A DNA stretch of 16,696 nt from Bacteroidetes bacterium UBA2322 (GCA_002345145.1 DDVC01000072.1:39953-56648); one strand, 5' to 3'. Shown: positions 1 to 8,036, counted from the stretch's first letter. Numbers and translations: made by a program. Notes: a model not told the origin generated them from the letters alone.

Positions 1-66
1 GGGCGCTTGGTAGTTTTCCAGTGCACGTTTTATTTTATGGTCAAAGTTATGTTCGGGGTTAATCAT
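1..66 (-). CDS. N-terminus of a protein encoded after the ECF sigma factor (partial)
   Basis: An ATG at 64-66 on the minus strand opens a frame that stays open for 22 codons to the window edge, where the gene is cut. The visible residues (MINPEHNFDHKIKRALENYQ, then AP) are charged, with no signal peptide. They resemble the start of Bacteroidota proteins often encoded directly after ECF sigma factors, which open with a short 'FD..I+..L+NY..P' stretch before a membrane segment. The gene starts 64 bases beyond the sigma factor stop on the same strand, so the two may be co-transcribed. A role as anti-sigma factor or regulatory partner is inferred from position only; 22 residues cannot establish a family. 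Confidence 0.5.
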   Translation of the reverse strand, partial: MINPEHNFDHKIKRALENYQAP

Positions 67-130
67 GTTTTGAAGTTTTTGCAGGACTAAAATTTGGTTA
101 ATACAACAACTTATTTTAGCGGCAGTGTTT

Positions 131-754
131 TTAGTCTTTTTCTTTTTGGTTAAAAAAATGTTTGTACTGAGGCAGCTCCTCCATAATCATGGTTTGGAGC
201 AACTGCCTTGCCTTAGACAAGTTAGATTTTGAAGTACCTTGACTAATGCCCAACATATCAGCAATTTCCCGATGGTTGTAACCTTCTATGGCAAAAAGGT
301 TAAAAATGGTGCGGTAAGAAGGAGGCAGTTTTTGCACTAATTTCATTATCTCTTCAACGGCAATATCCGAAATAATTTCAACGGTCAGCGTATCGGGTTG
401 TTGCTGGTTAAAATCGGTAATTTCTACTTGTTTACTGTTGTGTTTATTACGCCGGTAGTGGTCTATGGCAGTATTTACCAAGATGCGGCGCATCCAGCTT
501 TCTATAGAAACGGTGGGCGAAAAAAACTCAATGTTTTGGAATATCTTCATAAACCCTTCATGCAGTACATCTCGGGCTTCTTCGTAATTATCGGTATAGC
601 GCATACAAATACCCATCATTTTACCATAGTAAAATTCGTAAAATTTTTTTTGGCATAACCTATCCTTCTGCTGGCATCCTTCAATGATATGCCAGGGAAG
701 TTGGGCTAACTGATTAGGTGGTTTTTTAGGCACTTTTACGGCAACTTCTTCCAT
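131..754 (-). CDS. ECF-type RNA polymerase sigma-70 factor
   Basis: This 207-residue protein has the two-domain layout of an extracytoplasmic-function sigma factor. Region 2 lies at about residues 38-105: it contains YTDNYEEARDVLHEGFMKIFQNI, the promoter-melting and -10-binding helix pair, followed by ESWMRRILVNTAIDHYRR. Region 4 lies at about 133-186, with the helix-turn-helix HREIADMLGISQGTSKSNLSKAR that would contact the -35 element. There is no region 1 or 3, as is normal for the class. The ATG at 754 gives a usual family length with a short basic N-terminal extension. A gene cut by the window edge follows 64 bases downstream and may encode a partner. The regulon cannot be read from the sequence; ECF factors of this phylum commonly serve envelope stress or surface functions. 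Confidence 0.93.
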   Translation of the reverse strand: MEEVAVKVPKKPPNQLAQLPWHIIEGCQQKDRLCQKKFYEFYYGKMMGICMRYTDNYEEARDVLHEGFMKIFQNIEFFSPTVSIESWMRRILVNTAIDHYRRNKHNSKQVEITDFNQQQPDTLTVEIISDIAVEEIMKLVQKLPPSYRTIFNLFAIEGYNHREIADMLGISQGTSKSNLSKARQLLQTMIMEELPQYKHFFNQKEKD

Positions 755-813
755 TAAGTTCTTATTGGTTCACTTATCTTACCATGCTCATTGTTTTATC
801 CTTAACGTAAAAT

Positions 814-839
814 TGAGTAAAAGCGTTGCCTGAGTAAAA
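814..839 (-). promoter_or_regulatory. Paired 9-base direct repeats upstream of the sigma factor gene
   Basis: On the minus strand the nonamer TTTTACTCA occurs twice (831-839 and 814-822) with an 8-base spacer, so the repeat period is 17 bases. The pair lies 60-85 bases upstream of the sigma factor ATG, a reasonable place for a regulator to bind. No convincing TAnnTTTG box accompanies it. Part of the right-hand copy also belongs to an A/T-rich hairpin at 833-855. A function as operator or activator site is a guess based on position and exact repetition. Confidence 0.25.
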
Positions 840-1003
840 AAAGTTTTTTTTTACTTGCTTTTATGCAGCCGCTAATGATGGCAATGGAATAGGTTTTTAT
901 AAATGAGAAGCGGAAAGTATGGGCAGAAGAACCTTTTGCGTGTTTACGAGAACCATTTAAGTCTTATGCTCAAAAATTGACAATGCCGGGTTTTGTCTGT
1001 TAC

Positions 1004-2446
1004 TTACTGTTTAAAAAGCGTACCACCCGAAAAAGCAATGCCGGCAAGTATTTTATGATGCTTTGCTTTAAGTTCTAATAGTTTACCCTGTGCTTCAAGC
1101 AGTTTAGACTCTCGGGTATTAACCAAAAACAGGGAGCTTTCACCAAATCGGAATCGGAATTCTTCGCCTTCGGTAAGCGCTTGGTAGTTGTTTACGGTTT
1201 GCCGGTAAAGGGCAATTTGACGCTGGTTGTTGAGCAGTTCATTGTAGTACCCTTGCAGTTTGTTTTGGAGTTCCCACTGTTTTTGTTGCAGTTGCAGGTT
1301 GGCTTCCTGAATTTTAAGGCGGGTAAGTTGTAGGCTGCCTCGCTCGGCGCGCAAAAACAAGGGCATACTAAACTCTAATCCCCACTTATAGTTTTGCAGA
1401 AACGGGTTTACATTGCCGGGGCTTTCCGATGCGGCAAAATTGAGCCCATTAGCCAGCAGGTTGTAGTTGAGGTTTAGTTTTGGTTTGAGTTTTTCTGCTT
1501 TGAGCCTGCGCTCTACGTCAAGGTTGGAGAGCTTAAACTGGTATAAAAGGAGTTGCGGGTGAATTTGCGATAACCGGTTAAAAGCTAATTGTACGGAATC
1601 GGGGTTAATGGAGGGTAGGGCAAGGTTGGAAAAATTGGGGGGAGTAATGGCGTTAGTTATTTCCAAAGGCGTATCGCTATCAGCCCACAAAAAAGTAGAG
1701 AGCAGTAGCGAGGTATTTTGGTATTGAAGTTCGGTTTCGTTTTGGTCGTACTGGCGGTTTTGGAGTTGAATTAGGGCTTCAAGGGTATCTATGGCAGGAC
1801 GTGCGCCTTGCAAAAAGGTATTTTTTACCCACTCCAAGCGCACTTGTGCAAGTTGTACGGCTTGCTGCTGAAGCAGGAGTTGGTTGTAGGCAAGCGCCCA
1901 CTCCCAGTAAGCGGCGGCGGCATCAAAAAGCAGGTTGTTGAGCATATCTTGTCGCTCGGCTTCGTTTGCCTGGGCAAAAATACGGGCTTGTTTAAGGGCG
2001 GCGCGGCGCTGGTCAATAACTAACCCCTGAATAAGGGTGAGCGAAACGCCGGCCACTGCCTGCCCTTGTACGGGCAATTTATTTTCGGGGTTTAAGAACT
2101 GACCGTTGTTGATATTGTACCCCCCTTTTACCTCTATACCGTACCATGTAGGAATTTTAAAGCCGTTTTGTGCAAGGGTAAAGTAGTTTTTTCCATCAAA
2201 GGTTTTTTGGTCAAGGTAGCTATATAGTTGGGGGTCAAAACCGCCTCGGGCTTGCAGCATTTGGGCGGCGGCTTGCTGGGTAAGGAGTTTGCTTTGCCGG
2301 GCAATGGGGTGATGTTCTTTAATCAGTTCAAAGAGGTTGTCAAGGGTAAAAATGCGGTTAGTATCGGCAGCGGCTGTGGGGTTGGGCTGTGCCGATGCGG
2401 TAAAGAAGCAACCCAAAAGCAGCAAGACAATAACAAAACGCATCAT
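1004..2446 (-). CDS. TolC-family outer membrane efflux protein
   Basis: The 480-residue product begins with a clear signal peptide (MMRFVIVLLLLGCFFTASAQ) and continues as an outer membrane efflux protein with two repeated halves, at about residues 30-260 and 280-470. Both are rich in long amphipathic helices heavy in Gln, Leu and Ala, the pattern that builds the periplasmic alpha-barrel of TolC trimers. The protein would form the exit duct of the tripartite exporter encoded just upstream. Its ATG overlaps the stop codon of the HlyD gene in an ATGA (2443-2446), which implies translational coupling. The next codon is also ATG, so the start is uncertain by one residue. The last residues (FSGGTLFKQ) show no sorting domain. 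I see no strong terminator in the 249 bases before the sigma factor gene. Confidence 0.92.
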   Translation of the reverse strand: MMRFVIVLLLLGCFFTASAQPNPTAAADTNRIFTLDNLFELIKEHHPIARQSKLLTQQAAAQMLQARGGFDPQLYSYLDQKTFDGKNYFTLAQNGFKIPTWYGIEVKGGYNINNGQFLNPENKLPVQGQAVAGVSLTLIQGLVIDQRRAALKQARIFAQANEAERQDMLNNLLFDAAAAYWEWALAYNQLLLQQQAVQLAQVRLEWVKNTFLQGARPAIDTLEALIQLQNRQYDQNETELQYQNTSLLLSTFLWADSDTPLEITNAITPPNFSNLALPSINPDSVQLAFNRLSQIHPQLLLYQFKLSNLDVERRLKAEKLKPKLNLNYNLLANGLNFAASESPGNVNPFLQNYKWGLEFSMPLFLRAERGSLQLTRLKIQEANLQLQQKQWELQNKLQGYYNELLNNQRQIALYRQTVNNYQALTEGEEFRFRFGESSLFLVNTRESKLLEAQGKLLELKAKHHKILAGIAFSGGTLFKQ

Positions 2447-3819
2447 TTGGCAAGGTTTCTTTTAGGAGGTTTAAGTTTGGGCAGTTGTGTGGCTTCGCTA
2501 TCGGGGTAATATTCGGGCGGGAAACCGTTTAGTTGTCGCCAAAATTCGTACCATAGCGGCACATCGTTTAACAATAGTAAGCCCTCGGCACCTGAGCCTA
2601 TACGCAAAGCATCGGGCCAGGGCTCTTCATTGGGTGCGGGCGCTACTAATATCCTATACAAGTTGTTATCGCTGGTAATGTTATCAATGGCAACTACGGT
2701 ACCGCCAAAAGTACCAAACGACACACCGGGCCAGCCCGAAAAGATAAAAGCAGGCCAGCCGTCAAAGAGGAAGCGCACTTTTTCGTTCACTTTTACCAAT
2801 GGCAAGTCCATGGGTTTAATGTATAGCTCCACAGCAAGCTGAAAATTGGCAGGCATAATGCTCACAATGTCATCGCCTTCTTTAACTGTTTCGCCAATAC
2901 CGGTTTTAATGGCTTGGGTAATGTAGCAATCTTGGGGGGCTAAAATGTAGTAAAACGATGTGCGCACGCGGTAGTTGGTGTATTGATTTTGGAGCTTAGC
3001 CACATTGCCCTCTGCATCGTACATAGATGATAAAGTACTAAAACGCTCCGATTGCGATTTGGCAATTTTATCGGCATATTCACTGGTAATGGCATTCAGC
3101 TCAATTCGGGCATTGAGCAGGTCGTTCTGGCTGGTGAGCATTTTGTTTTCTGCCGATATTTTTTTAGCTTGGGCATCTTGCAGGCGCAGTTGTCGTTGTT
3201 CTAACTCGGTAAGTGAGGCTAACCCTCGGTTAAACATTTCCTGCTGCCGCTCATATTGTTGTTTAGCCACATCATAATTTATTCGGGCGGCAACTAAGTC
3301 AATGCTGTCGGATTGAATTTTGAGTTCTGTTTGGCGAATTTTGTTTTTAGTTTGCGATAGTTTAAGGTCGCGGTTTTCGGCAAGAGCTTTTACTTGTTGT
3401 TCAAGGGCTTGGGCTTTATCGGCATACGAGGTAATGGTCATTTCTTTGGCATCTACCTGCTGGGCGGTACGGTCAAGTAACTGTGGGTCAAAATAATCGT
3501 CTTTAATTTCCGAAATAAATACAATGGTATCGCCTTTATTAATACGTTGACCTTCGGCAACATACCATTTTTCAATTCTGCCGGCAATGGTAGTTTGAAT
3601 AGTTTGGGGTCGGTGTTCGGGTTTCAGGGTAGTTAGTTTACCCTTTGCCCTTATATTTTGAGTCCAAGGCAAAAACATAAACAATACAAACAGAGCCATA
3701 AAACCGCTTATCCAAAAAGCAAGCGCTTTGCCCAGCCTAAACATGCGGGTTTGGTGGAACGACTGATAGCGGTTAATGTCCACTAATTTATCTACCCTAT
3801 TTTCCGAAATATTGAGCAT
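2443..3819 (-). CDS. HlyD-family periplasmic adaptor (membrane fusion protein)
   Basis: This 458-residue protein has a short cytoplasmic N-terminus, one membrane segment at about residues 32-50, and a periplasmic body typical of type I secretion adaptors. The first half of a lipoyl-like domain is at about 72-104 (IAGRIEKWYVAEGQRINKGDTIVFISE). A long Gln/Glu/Lys-rich coiled-coil hairpin covers about 112-285. The second lipoyl half is at about 290-325 (ILAPQDCYITQAIKTGIGETVKEGDDI), followed by a beta-barrel region. It would link the inner-membrane ABC protein to the TolC-type duct. The C-terminus is somewhat extended and Pro/Lys-rich (about 435-458), and its role is unknown. The gene starts 24 bases after the ABC stop and its stop overlaps the TolC start, so the three proteins are very probably made together. 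Confidence 0.92.
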   Translation of the reverse strand: MLNISENRVDKLVDINRYQSFHQTRMFRLGKALAFWISGFMALFVLFMFLPWTQNIRAKGKLTTLKPEHRPQTIQTTIAGRIEKWYVAEGQRINKGDTIVFISEIKDDYFDPQLLDRTAQQVDAKEMTITSYADKAQALEQQVKALAENRDLKLSQTKNKIRQTELKIQSDSIDLVAARINYDVAKQQYERQQEMFNRGLASLTELEQRQLRLQDAQAKKISAENKMLTSQNDLLNARIELNAITSEYADKIAKSQSERFSTLSSMYDAEGNVAKLQNQYTNYRVRTSFYYILAPQDCYITQAIKTGIGETVKEGDDIVSIMPANFQLAVELYIKPMDLPLVKVNEKVRFLFDGWPAFIFSGWPGVSFGTFGGTVVAIDNITSDNNLYRILVAPAPNEEPWPDALRIGSGAEGLLLLNDVPLWYEFWRQLNGFPPEYYPDSEATQLPKLKPPKRNLAK

Positions 3820-3843
3820 GGCAGGTAATCTGGTAAGGAGGAA

Positions 3844-5577
3844 TTAGGATTGAAAAACTTCATAAAAGTATGGCTTCTGCTGTGCGTTGCTATAAGTACT
3901 TGTATCTATTATTTCGCCATTTTTCATTACAATTATTCTTTGGCAAACTTCAGCTATTTTAGCGCTATTAGAAACCAGCACCAATGTCCAGTTGTGCTGC
4001 GGGTGAATAAGATATTGCAAAATGCGGGTTTGTTCGGCTGCTTCTAATTCTTCGGTAGGGTTTTCCATAATAAGCAGGCGGGGTTGTGTAATTACACTTC
4101 GGGTTAAAATTATTTTTTTTACCACACTTTTGGGCAGGGTTCTACCTTCGGGCGTTATATGGGTAAGATAGCCTTCGGGTAAATTTTTAACAAAATCAGC
4201 CAAGCCAAAAATTTCGGCAGTGGCTATTACTTGTTTCATATCTGTTTGCGTATTGCCCATGGTAATGTTATCTAAAATACTGCCCATAAAAATTTCTTCT
4301 TGTGGGCAGTAGTCGCCAATTTTGGTGCGCAAACTGGCTGTATTTAAATTTTTTACCGGCACACCGTTGTAGGTAACAGTTCCCTCATAATGGGTGTAGA
4401 GGCTTGCCAATACTTGCGAAAGCGTTGATTTACCCGAATTATTATAACCCGATATGCAAATTCGTTCGCCGGAAGCTATATTAAAGTTTAGATTTTTTAA
4501 AATATAATTTTCGGCATGGGGATAACGATAACTAAGGTTGTTTACTTGTAGTGTTATGCCTTTTCCGGTATCCACTTTATTAAAATCAATACCGTCATTG
4601 TTTTCTAATGGAAGGTCGGTAACTATGGCAAGTTTTTCAACGGCGGTTAGTACATCATAAATTACCTCCATGCTCAGTACTAATTTTTCTGCCGAGTTCA
4701 TAATTAATATAATTATGATTTCTGATGCCACAAATTGCCCTATGTTAATTTGGTTGTTAATAACCAGTAAACTGCCCAACACCAGCAGCCCGGCGGTAAT
4801 AATGGTTTTAAAACCTATCGCACCGGCATATTGCAACATCAAAATACCAAAATGTTTTTTTCGGGCTTGCAGATATTTTACCACTATGGCATCGGTATTA
4901 TCCATAGGAAGGCGGCTGTCGCCATGTAGTTTAAAGGTATTGAGTGTGCGGGCTACCTCCTCTAACCAGTGTGCCACTTCATATTTGTACGATGATTCTT
5001 TGAGGCTGGTTTGTAAACCCTGCGGCGCTATTACATACAACAGCAGCATTAAAGCGCCCAATACCATTACGCTGAAAAAGATGAAAAACGGGTGGTAAAA
5101 TGAGATAACAATAAGCCCGAATATAATTTGCAATGCCGATGCCGAAAAATCGAGCAACACCTTTGACAAACCCTTTTGCAACGAAAGCGTATCAAAAAAG
5201 CGGTTCATCAATTCGGGCAGGTATTGTTTATCTAATGTTTCGAGCCGCAGACGCGGTATGCGGTAGGCAAACTCTAAGGAGGCTTTCACAAAAATGCGCT
5301 GCTGAAGTATTTCGGAAATGGCTAACTGCATAATCTGTAAACCACCCGATATAATAATGCCTACCGTTACAATAATTACCAGCATGTTCCATGATGCCGA
5401 TATTTGGCCTCCTGCTATAATACCAATAATTGCCTGTATGCCCAAAGGCAACGACAGATTGATAAGCCCATTAAAAATAGAGTAAATATACAGGTATCCT
5501 ATCTCACGACTATCTACCGATAGCAGCCGCAAAAATCGTTGTAAAGGGGTAAAGGGCGAGGAGGTAGTAGCAGCCAT
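3844..5577 (-). CDS. ABC exporter-type membrane/ATPase protein with a degenerate nucleotide-binding domain
   Basis: A 577-residue fusion of an exporter-type transmembrane domain (about 20-315, with hydrophobic segments near 28-52, 63-82, 145-183 and 255-292) and an ABC domain (about 341-577). There is no N-terminal peptidase domain. Walker A is intact (GYNNSGKST, 377-385) and the Q-loop glutamine is present (Q426). Other key positions are changed: the LSGGQ signature reads LPKSV (481-485), the Walker B aspartate is E505, the catalytic glutamate is N506, and the H-loop histidine is N537. The frame is open throughout, so this is not a decayed gene. The protein can probably bind ATP but hydrolyse it poorly or not at all unless paired with a competent partner. 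It heads an operon with HlyD- and TolC-type genes, which points to type I-like export; no substrate gene is seen. The LPKSV-type signature may be shared by a Bacteroidota subfamily; that is from memory and unverified. Confidence 0.9.
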   Translation of the reverse strand: MAATTSSPFTPLQRFLRLLSVDSREIGYLYIYSIFNGLINLSLPLGIQAIIGIIAGGQISASWNMLVIIVTVGIIISGGLQIMQLAISEILQQRIFVKASLEFAYRIPRLRLETLDKQYLPELMNRFFDTLSLQKGLSKVLLDFSASALQIIFGLIVISFYHPFFIFFSVMVLGALMLLLYVIAPQGLQTSLKESSYKYEVAHWLEEVARTLNTFKLHGDSRLPMDNTDAIVVKYLQARKKHFGILMLQYAGAIGFKTIITAGLLVLGSLLVINNQINIGQFVASEIIIILIMNSAEKLVLSMEVIYDVLTAVEKLAIVTDLPLENNDGIDFNKVDTGKGITLQVNNLSYRYPHAENYILKNLNFNIASGERICISGYNNSGKSTLSQVLASLYTHYEGTVTYNGVPVKNLNTASLRTKIGDYCPQEEIFMGSILDNITMGNTQTDMKQVIATAEIFGLADFVKNLPEGYLTHITPEGRTLPKSVVKKIILTRSVITQPRLLIMENPTEELEAAEQTRILQYLIHPQHNWTLVLVSNSAKIAEVCQRIIVMKNGEIIDTSTYSNAQQKPYFYEVFQS

Positions 5578-5658
5578 TGGGGAGGCAAAGTGGTTTTACT
5601 CTTTTTTATGGTAGTAATACTTCTAAACGCAGAAACTAACAAATGGTTCACAGTACGC

Positions 5659-5676
5659 TTAGCTCTATTTAGCTAA
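5659..5676. promoter_or_regulatory. Inverted repeat upstream of the export operon
   Basis: TTAGCT and AGCTAA form a perfect 6-base inverted repeat around a 6-base spacer. It lies in the 179-base gap between the protease terminator and the first export-operon gene, about 82-99 bases before the ABC start codon. There is no T-run beside it, so it is unlikely to be a terminator. An operator role is inferred only from symmetry and position. No good -7 box is visible for the operon. Confidence 0.25.
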
Positions 5677-5692
5677 TCCATTGGAGGTAATG

Positions 5693-5732
5693 AAAAAAAA
5701 CCCCTCTGAAAAACGATTTCAGAGGGGTTTTT
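5693..5732 (-). terminator. Rho-independent terminator of the M43 protease gene
   Basis: An 11-base perfect stem (5701-5711 paired with 5717-5727, CCCCTCTGAAA and its complement) closes a 5-base loop. On the minus strand the hairpin is followed by eight T residues (plus-strand A-run at 5693-5700), the standard intrinsic terminator layout. It starts about 25 bases after the protease stop codon. The plus strand also has a T-run after the stem (5728-5732), so it could work in both directions. It separates the protease transcript from the export operon downstream. Confidence 0.9.
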
Positions 5733-5756
5733 GTTGGCAAGAAAGGTAAATTAAAA

Positions 5757-7979
5757 CTACCTGTTGTTTACAATTACCTTTTGCGATACACTTTGCGTGG
5801 CAGTTTCTAACCTTACCAAGTACATACCACTCGACAAGTTGGTGAAATCGAGCGGAATTTGCGTAGTTTCTTTGGTACTGTTACCGTTTTGGCTCATAAC
5901 CAATCTTCCTGTAATATCATATACAGAAAGGGTAAAAGCCTCGTCGTTATCGCCCGGCGTAAGGTGAACGGTGGCTAAGCCATTAACAGGATTGGGTGTT
6001 ACCTCAAATGCTGCTACTGTTTCTTGTGCTACCATCAGCTCTTCGGCGCCGGCTTCTAAGCGGTAGGCAGTAGCGCCGGCTTCTACCAGCAGCGTATAGC
6101 ACTGAGTGGCGCTAAAAGCGCCGTTGTAGCCGTAAACCCTTACATAATACGTGCCACTGGTACTGGTATTGTTGCGCACAATAACCTCATTGGTAGTACC
6201 GCCGTTTTGAGAGGTAGCCAGCAAGGTGCTGTTGCGGTACAGTTGCATATCATAGTCAAAGGGCAAGTTAGAAAGCGTAACCCTTATGTTTTTCTGGGTA
6301 CTGGTAAGCGTAAACTTAAACCAGTCCACATCGGTAGAAGTGCCGATAAGGGCAGTTATAGGCGAGTTTTTAGGAATGGTTTTGGCGGTAGAAGAACTGT
6401 TGTTACTTTCATACGTATCGGTGCAGGTGCTGGTGCAGGCGCTGGTGGTAAAGGTAGCCGATGCACTGAATGAGCCGGTGGTGGTGCCACAAACGGCTTG
6501 CGCTTGGAACTCATAGTTGGTATTGCAGGTAAGACCGGTAAAGTTTACCGATGTGGTAGTAACCGAGCTGGTACTCCACGTAGTAGTGCCTACCTGACGA
6601 GCCTGAACATTGTAGCTAGTAGCCCCCGAAACAGCGCCCCAGTTGAGCGTGGCGCTGGTTTGGGTAATACCCGATGCGCTTAAGCCCGAAGGGGTACCGC
6701 AAGAAGTAGTAGTACAGGAGGCAGTGGTAAACGTAGCCGATGCGCTGAAAGAACCGGTGGTGGTGCCACAAACAGCTTGCACCTGAAACTCATAACCTGT
6801 ATTACAGTTCAAGCCCGATACCGAAGTAGAAGTAGTAGTGGCAGTGGCAGATGCCCAGGTAGTAGTACCGGTGGCACGATACTGAACGTTGTAAGAGGTA
6901 GCGCCCGATACAGCGCCCCAGCTAAGGGTAGCGGCGGTTTGGGTAATGCTTGATGCGCCTAAGCCCGAAGGTGTACCGCAGGTAGTGGTATTGGGCGGCG
7001 TACAGCCATCGGAGGTGGTTAAGCTAACACGTGCGCCACCGGTTGCCAATACCGCACGCATACGGGTTTTTTGACCGGCGGAGTACATATACATACAACC
7101 ATCATCGGTATAATCCATGTAGTTCATGGTCATTTCTATCGGCGAGCCGGTGCAAGTGCTGTAGTGGGGGTAAGTGGGGCAGCCATAGTTGGCTGTATTG
7201 TGTACGGGGGTATCGCTAACCTGGTCACTGCCGCAGGTGGCATCGCCCCAAATGTGGCGCAGGTTGAGCCAGTGTCCTACCTCGTGGGTAGCAGTGCGAC
7301 CTTTTCCGTAAGCGCCGCCGGCAGGGTTAGGGGTAGCTAACGAGCCCACAGAACTATGTAAACATACTACGCCATCGGTGCTGGCAGTACCGCCCGGAAA
7401 CTGAGCATAACCCAAAATACCGCCGCTAAGGTTAGCTGTCCAGAAATTGAGGTATTTGTTTCTGTCCCAAACCGTAGCCGGTTTTACCGTATTATCCATG
7501 TAGGAAGTAGTGGGCGATGCATTGTTAAAATACACGCGGTTAATACCGGTAGTAGCGGCTCCGCCGGGTGTGCGTTGTGCTAAACAAAACTGTATTTCAG
7601 TATCGGCAGCAACACCGGCAAACAAACTCGGAACAGAGGAAGCATCGGCATTCAGCTTTCGGAAGTCTTGGTTCAATTGGTTAAGCTGTGCCATAATGTA
7701 AGTATCGCTTATGTTTTCGCCGGTACCTATGGCATCGCCATTGTGAATAATGTGGAAAACTACCGGAATGGTAATTACATTGCGGTGGTGCTGGTGTGCG
7801 CCGGTAGCAATGTATTCTTCGGTATGGCGCTCAATGGCTTCCATGCGTCCGGGCAGGGTGGGGTCGGCGGCAATTTGTTGTTCCAGCACGTCCATGGCAG
7901 CACAATTGCGTTCGGTTTGGGCGCTTACACCGGCGCTAAAAGCAAGAGTAAGGGCAATAAGTAAAAAAAGTTTGCGCAT
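5757..7979 (-). CDS. Secreted M43-family zinc metalloprotease with two fn3 domains, PPC domain and T9SS sorting tail
   Basis: The 740-residue precursor starts with a signal peptide (MRKLFLLIALTLAFSAGVSA). The catalytic domain at about 70-325 has the metzincin zinc site HEVGHWLNLRH (H232, H236, H242 as ligands, E233 as general base) and a Met-turn in NYMDY (M288), which fits the M43 pappalysin/cytophagalysin family. Two fibronectin III domains follow (about 334-421 and 427-514), then a pre-peptidase C-terminal (PPC) domain (about 520-632). A type IX sorting domain ends the protein (about 656-740: TPNPVNG, GRLVMSQ, GMYLVRL and a terminal QKVIVNN). It should cross the outer membrane through T9SS and be anchored or released there. 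The substrate is unknown. The gene is its own unit, with a terminator just downstream and a near-consensus promoter box upstream. Confidence 0.95.
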   Translation of the reverse strand: MRKLFLLIALTLAFSAGVSAQTERNCAAMDVLEQQIAADPTLPGRMEAIERHTEEYIATGAHQHHRNVITIPVVFHIIHNGDAIGTGENISDTYIMAQLNQLNQDFRKLNADASSVPSLFAGVAADTEIQFCLAQRTPGGAATTGINRVYFNNASPTTSYMDNTVKPATVWDRNKYLNFWTANLSGGILGYAQFPGGTASTDGVVCLHSSVGSLATPNPAGGAYGKGRTATHEVGHWLNLRHIWGDATCGSDQVSDTPVHNTANYGCPTYPHYSTCTGSPIEMTMNYMDYTDDGCMYMYSAGQKTRMRAVLATGGARVSLTTSDGCTPPNTTTCGTPSGLGASSITQTAATLSWGAVSGATSYNVQYRATGTTTWASATATTTSTSVSGLNCNTGYEFQVQAVCGTTTGSFSASATFTTASCTTTSCGTPSGLSASGITQTSATLNWGAVSGATSYNVQARQVGTTTWSTSSVTTTSVNFTGLTCNTNYEFQAQAVCGTTTGSFSASATFTTSACTSTCTDTYESNNSSSTAKTIPKNSPITALIGTSTDVDWFKFTLTSTQKNIRVTLSNLPFDYDMQLYRNSTLLATSQNGGTTNEVIVRNNTSTSGTYYVRVYGYNGAFSATQCYTLLVEAGATAYRLEAGAEELMVAQETVAAFEVTPNPVNGLATVHLTPGDNDEAFTLSVYDITGRLVMSQNGNSTKETTQIPLDFTNLSSGMYLVRLETATQSVSQKVIVNNR
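6423..6980 (-). repeat. Tandem duplication of a 279-base fn3-encoding unit
   Basis: Two adjacent 93-codon units (6702-6980 and 6423-6701 on the minus strand) encode fn3 domains that are about 78% identical by eye and need no gaps. Long stretches such as WGAVSGATSYNVQ and VCGTTTGSFSASATFTT are the same in both. The exact 279-base period and the similarity of the DNA itself point to a tandem duplication inside the protease gene. Most differences cluster in the segment corresponding to residues 367-387 of the first unit. Confidence 0.9.
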
Positions 7980-8036
7980 ACGCTTTAATATTTTTTAGTT
8001 AGGAAAGAGGCGAGTGCATATTAGGTAAAAAGCTCG

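Noticed and set aside
833..855. A/T-only hairpin as a terminator for the TolC gene
   Set aside because: The stem is almost entirely A-T pairs and lies about 150 bases past the TolC stop, so a working intrinsic terminator is doubtful.
4670..5098. 142-codon open frame on the plus strand opposite the ABC gene
   Set aside because: It mirrors the transmembrane-domain codons of the ABC protein and has no independent support.
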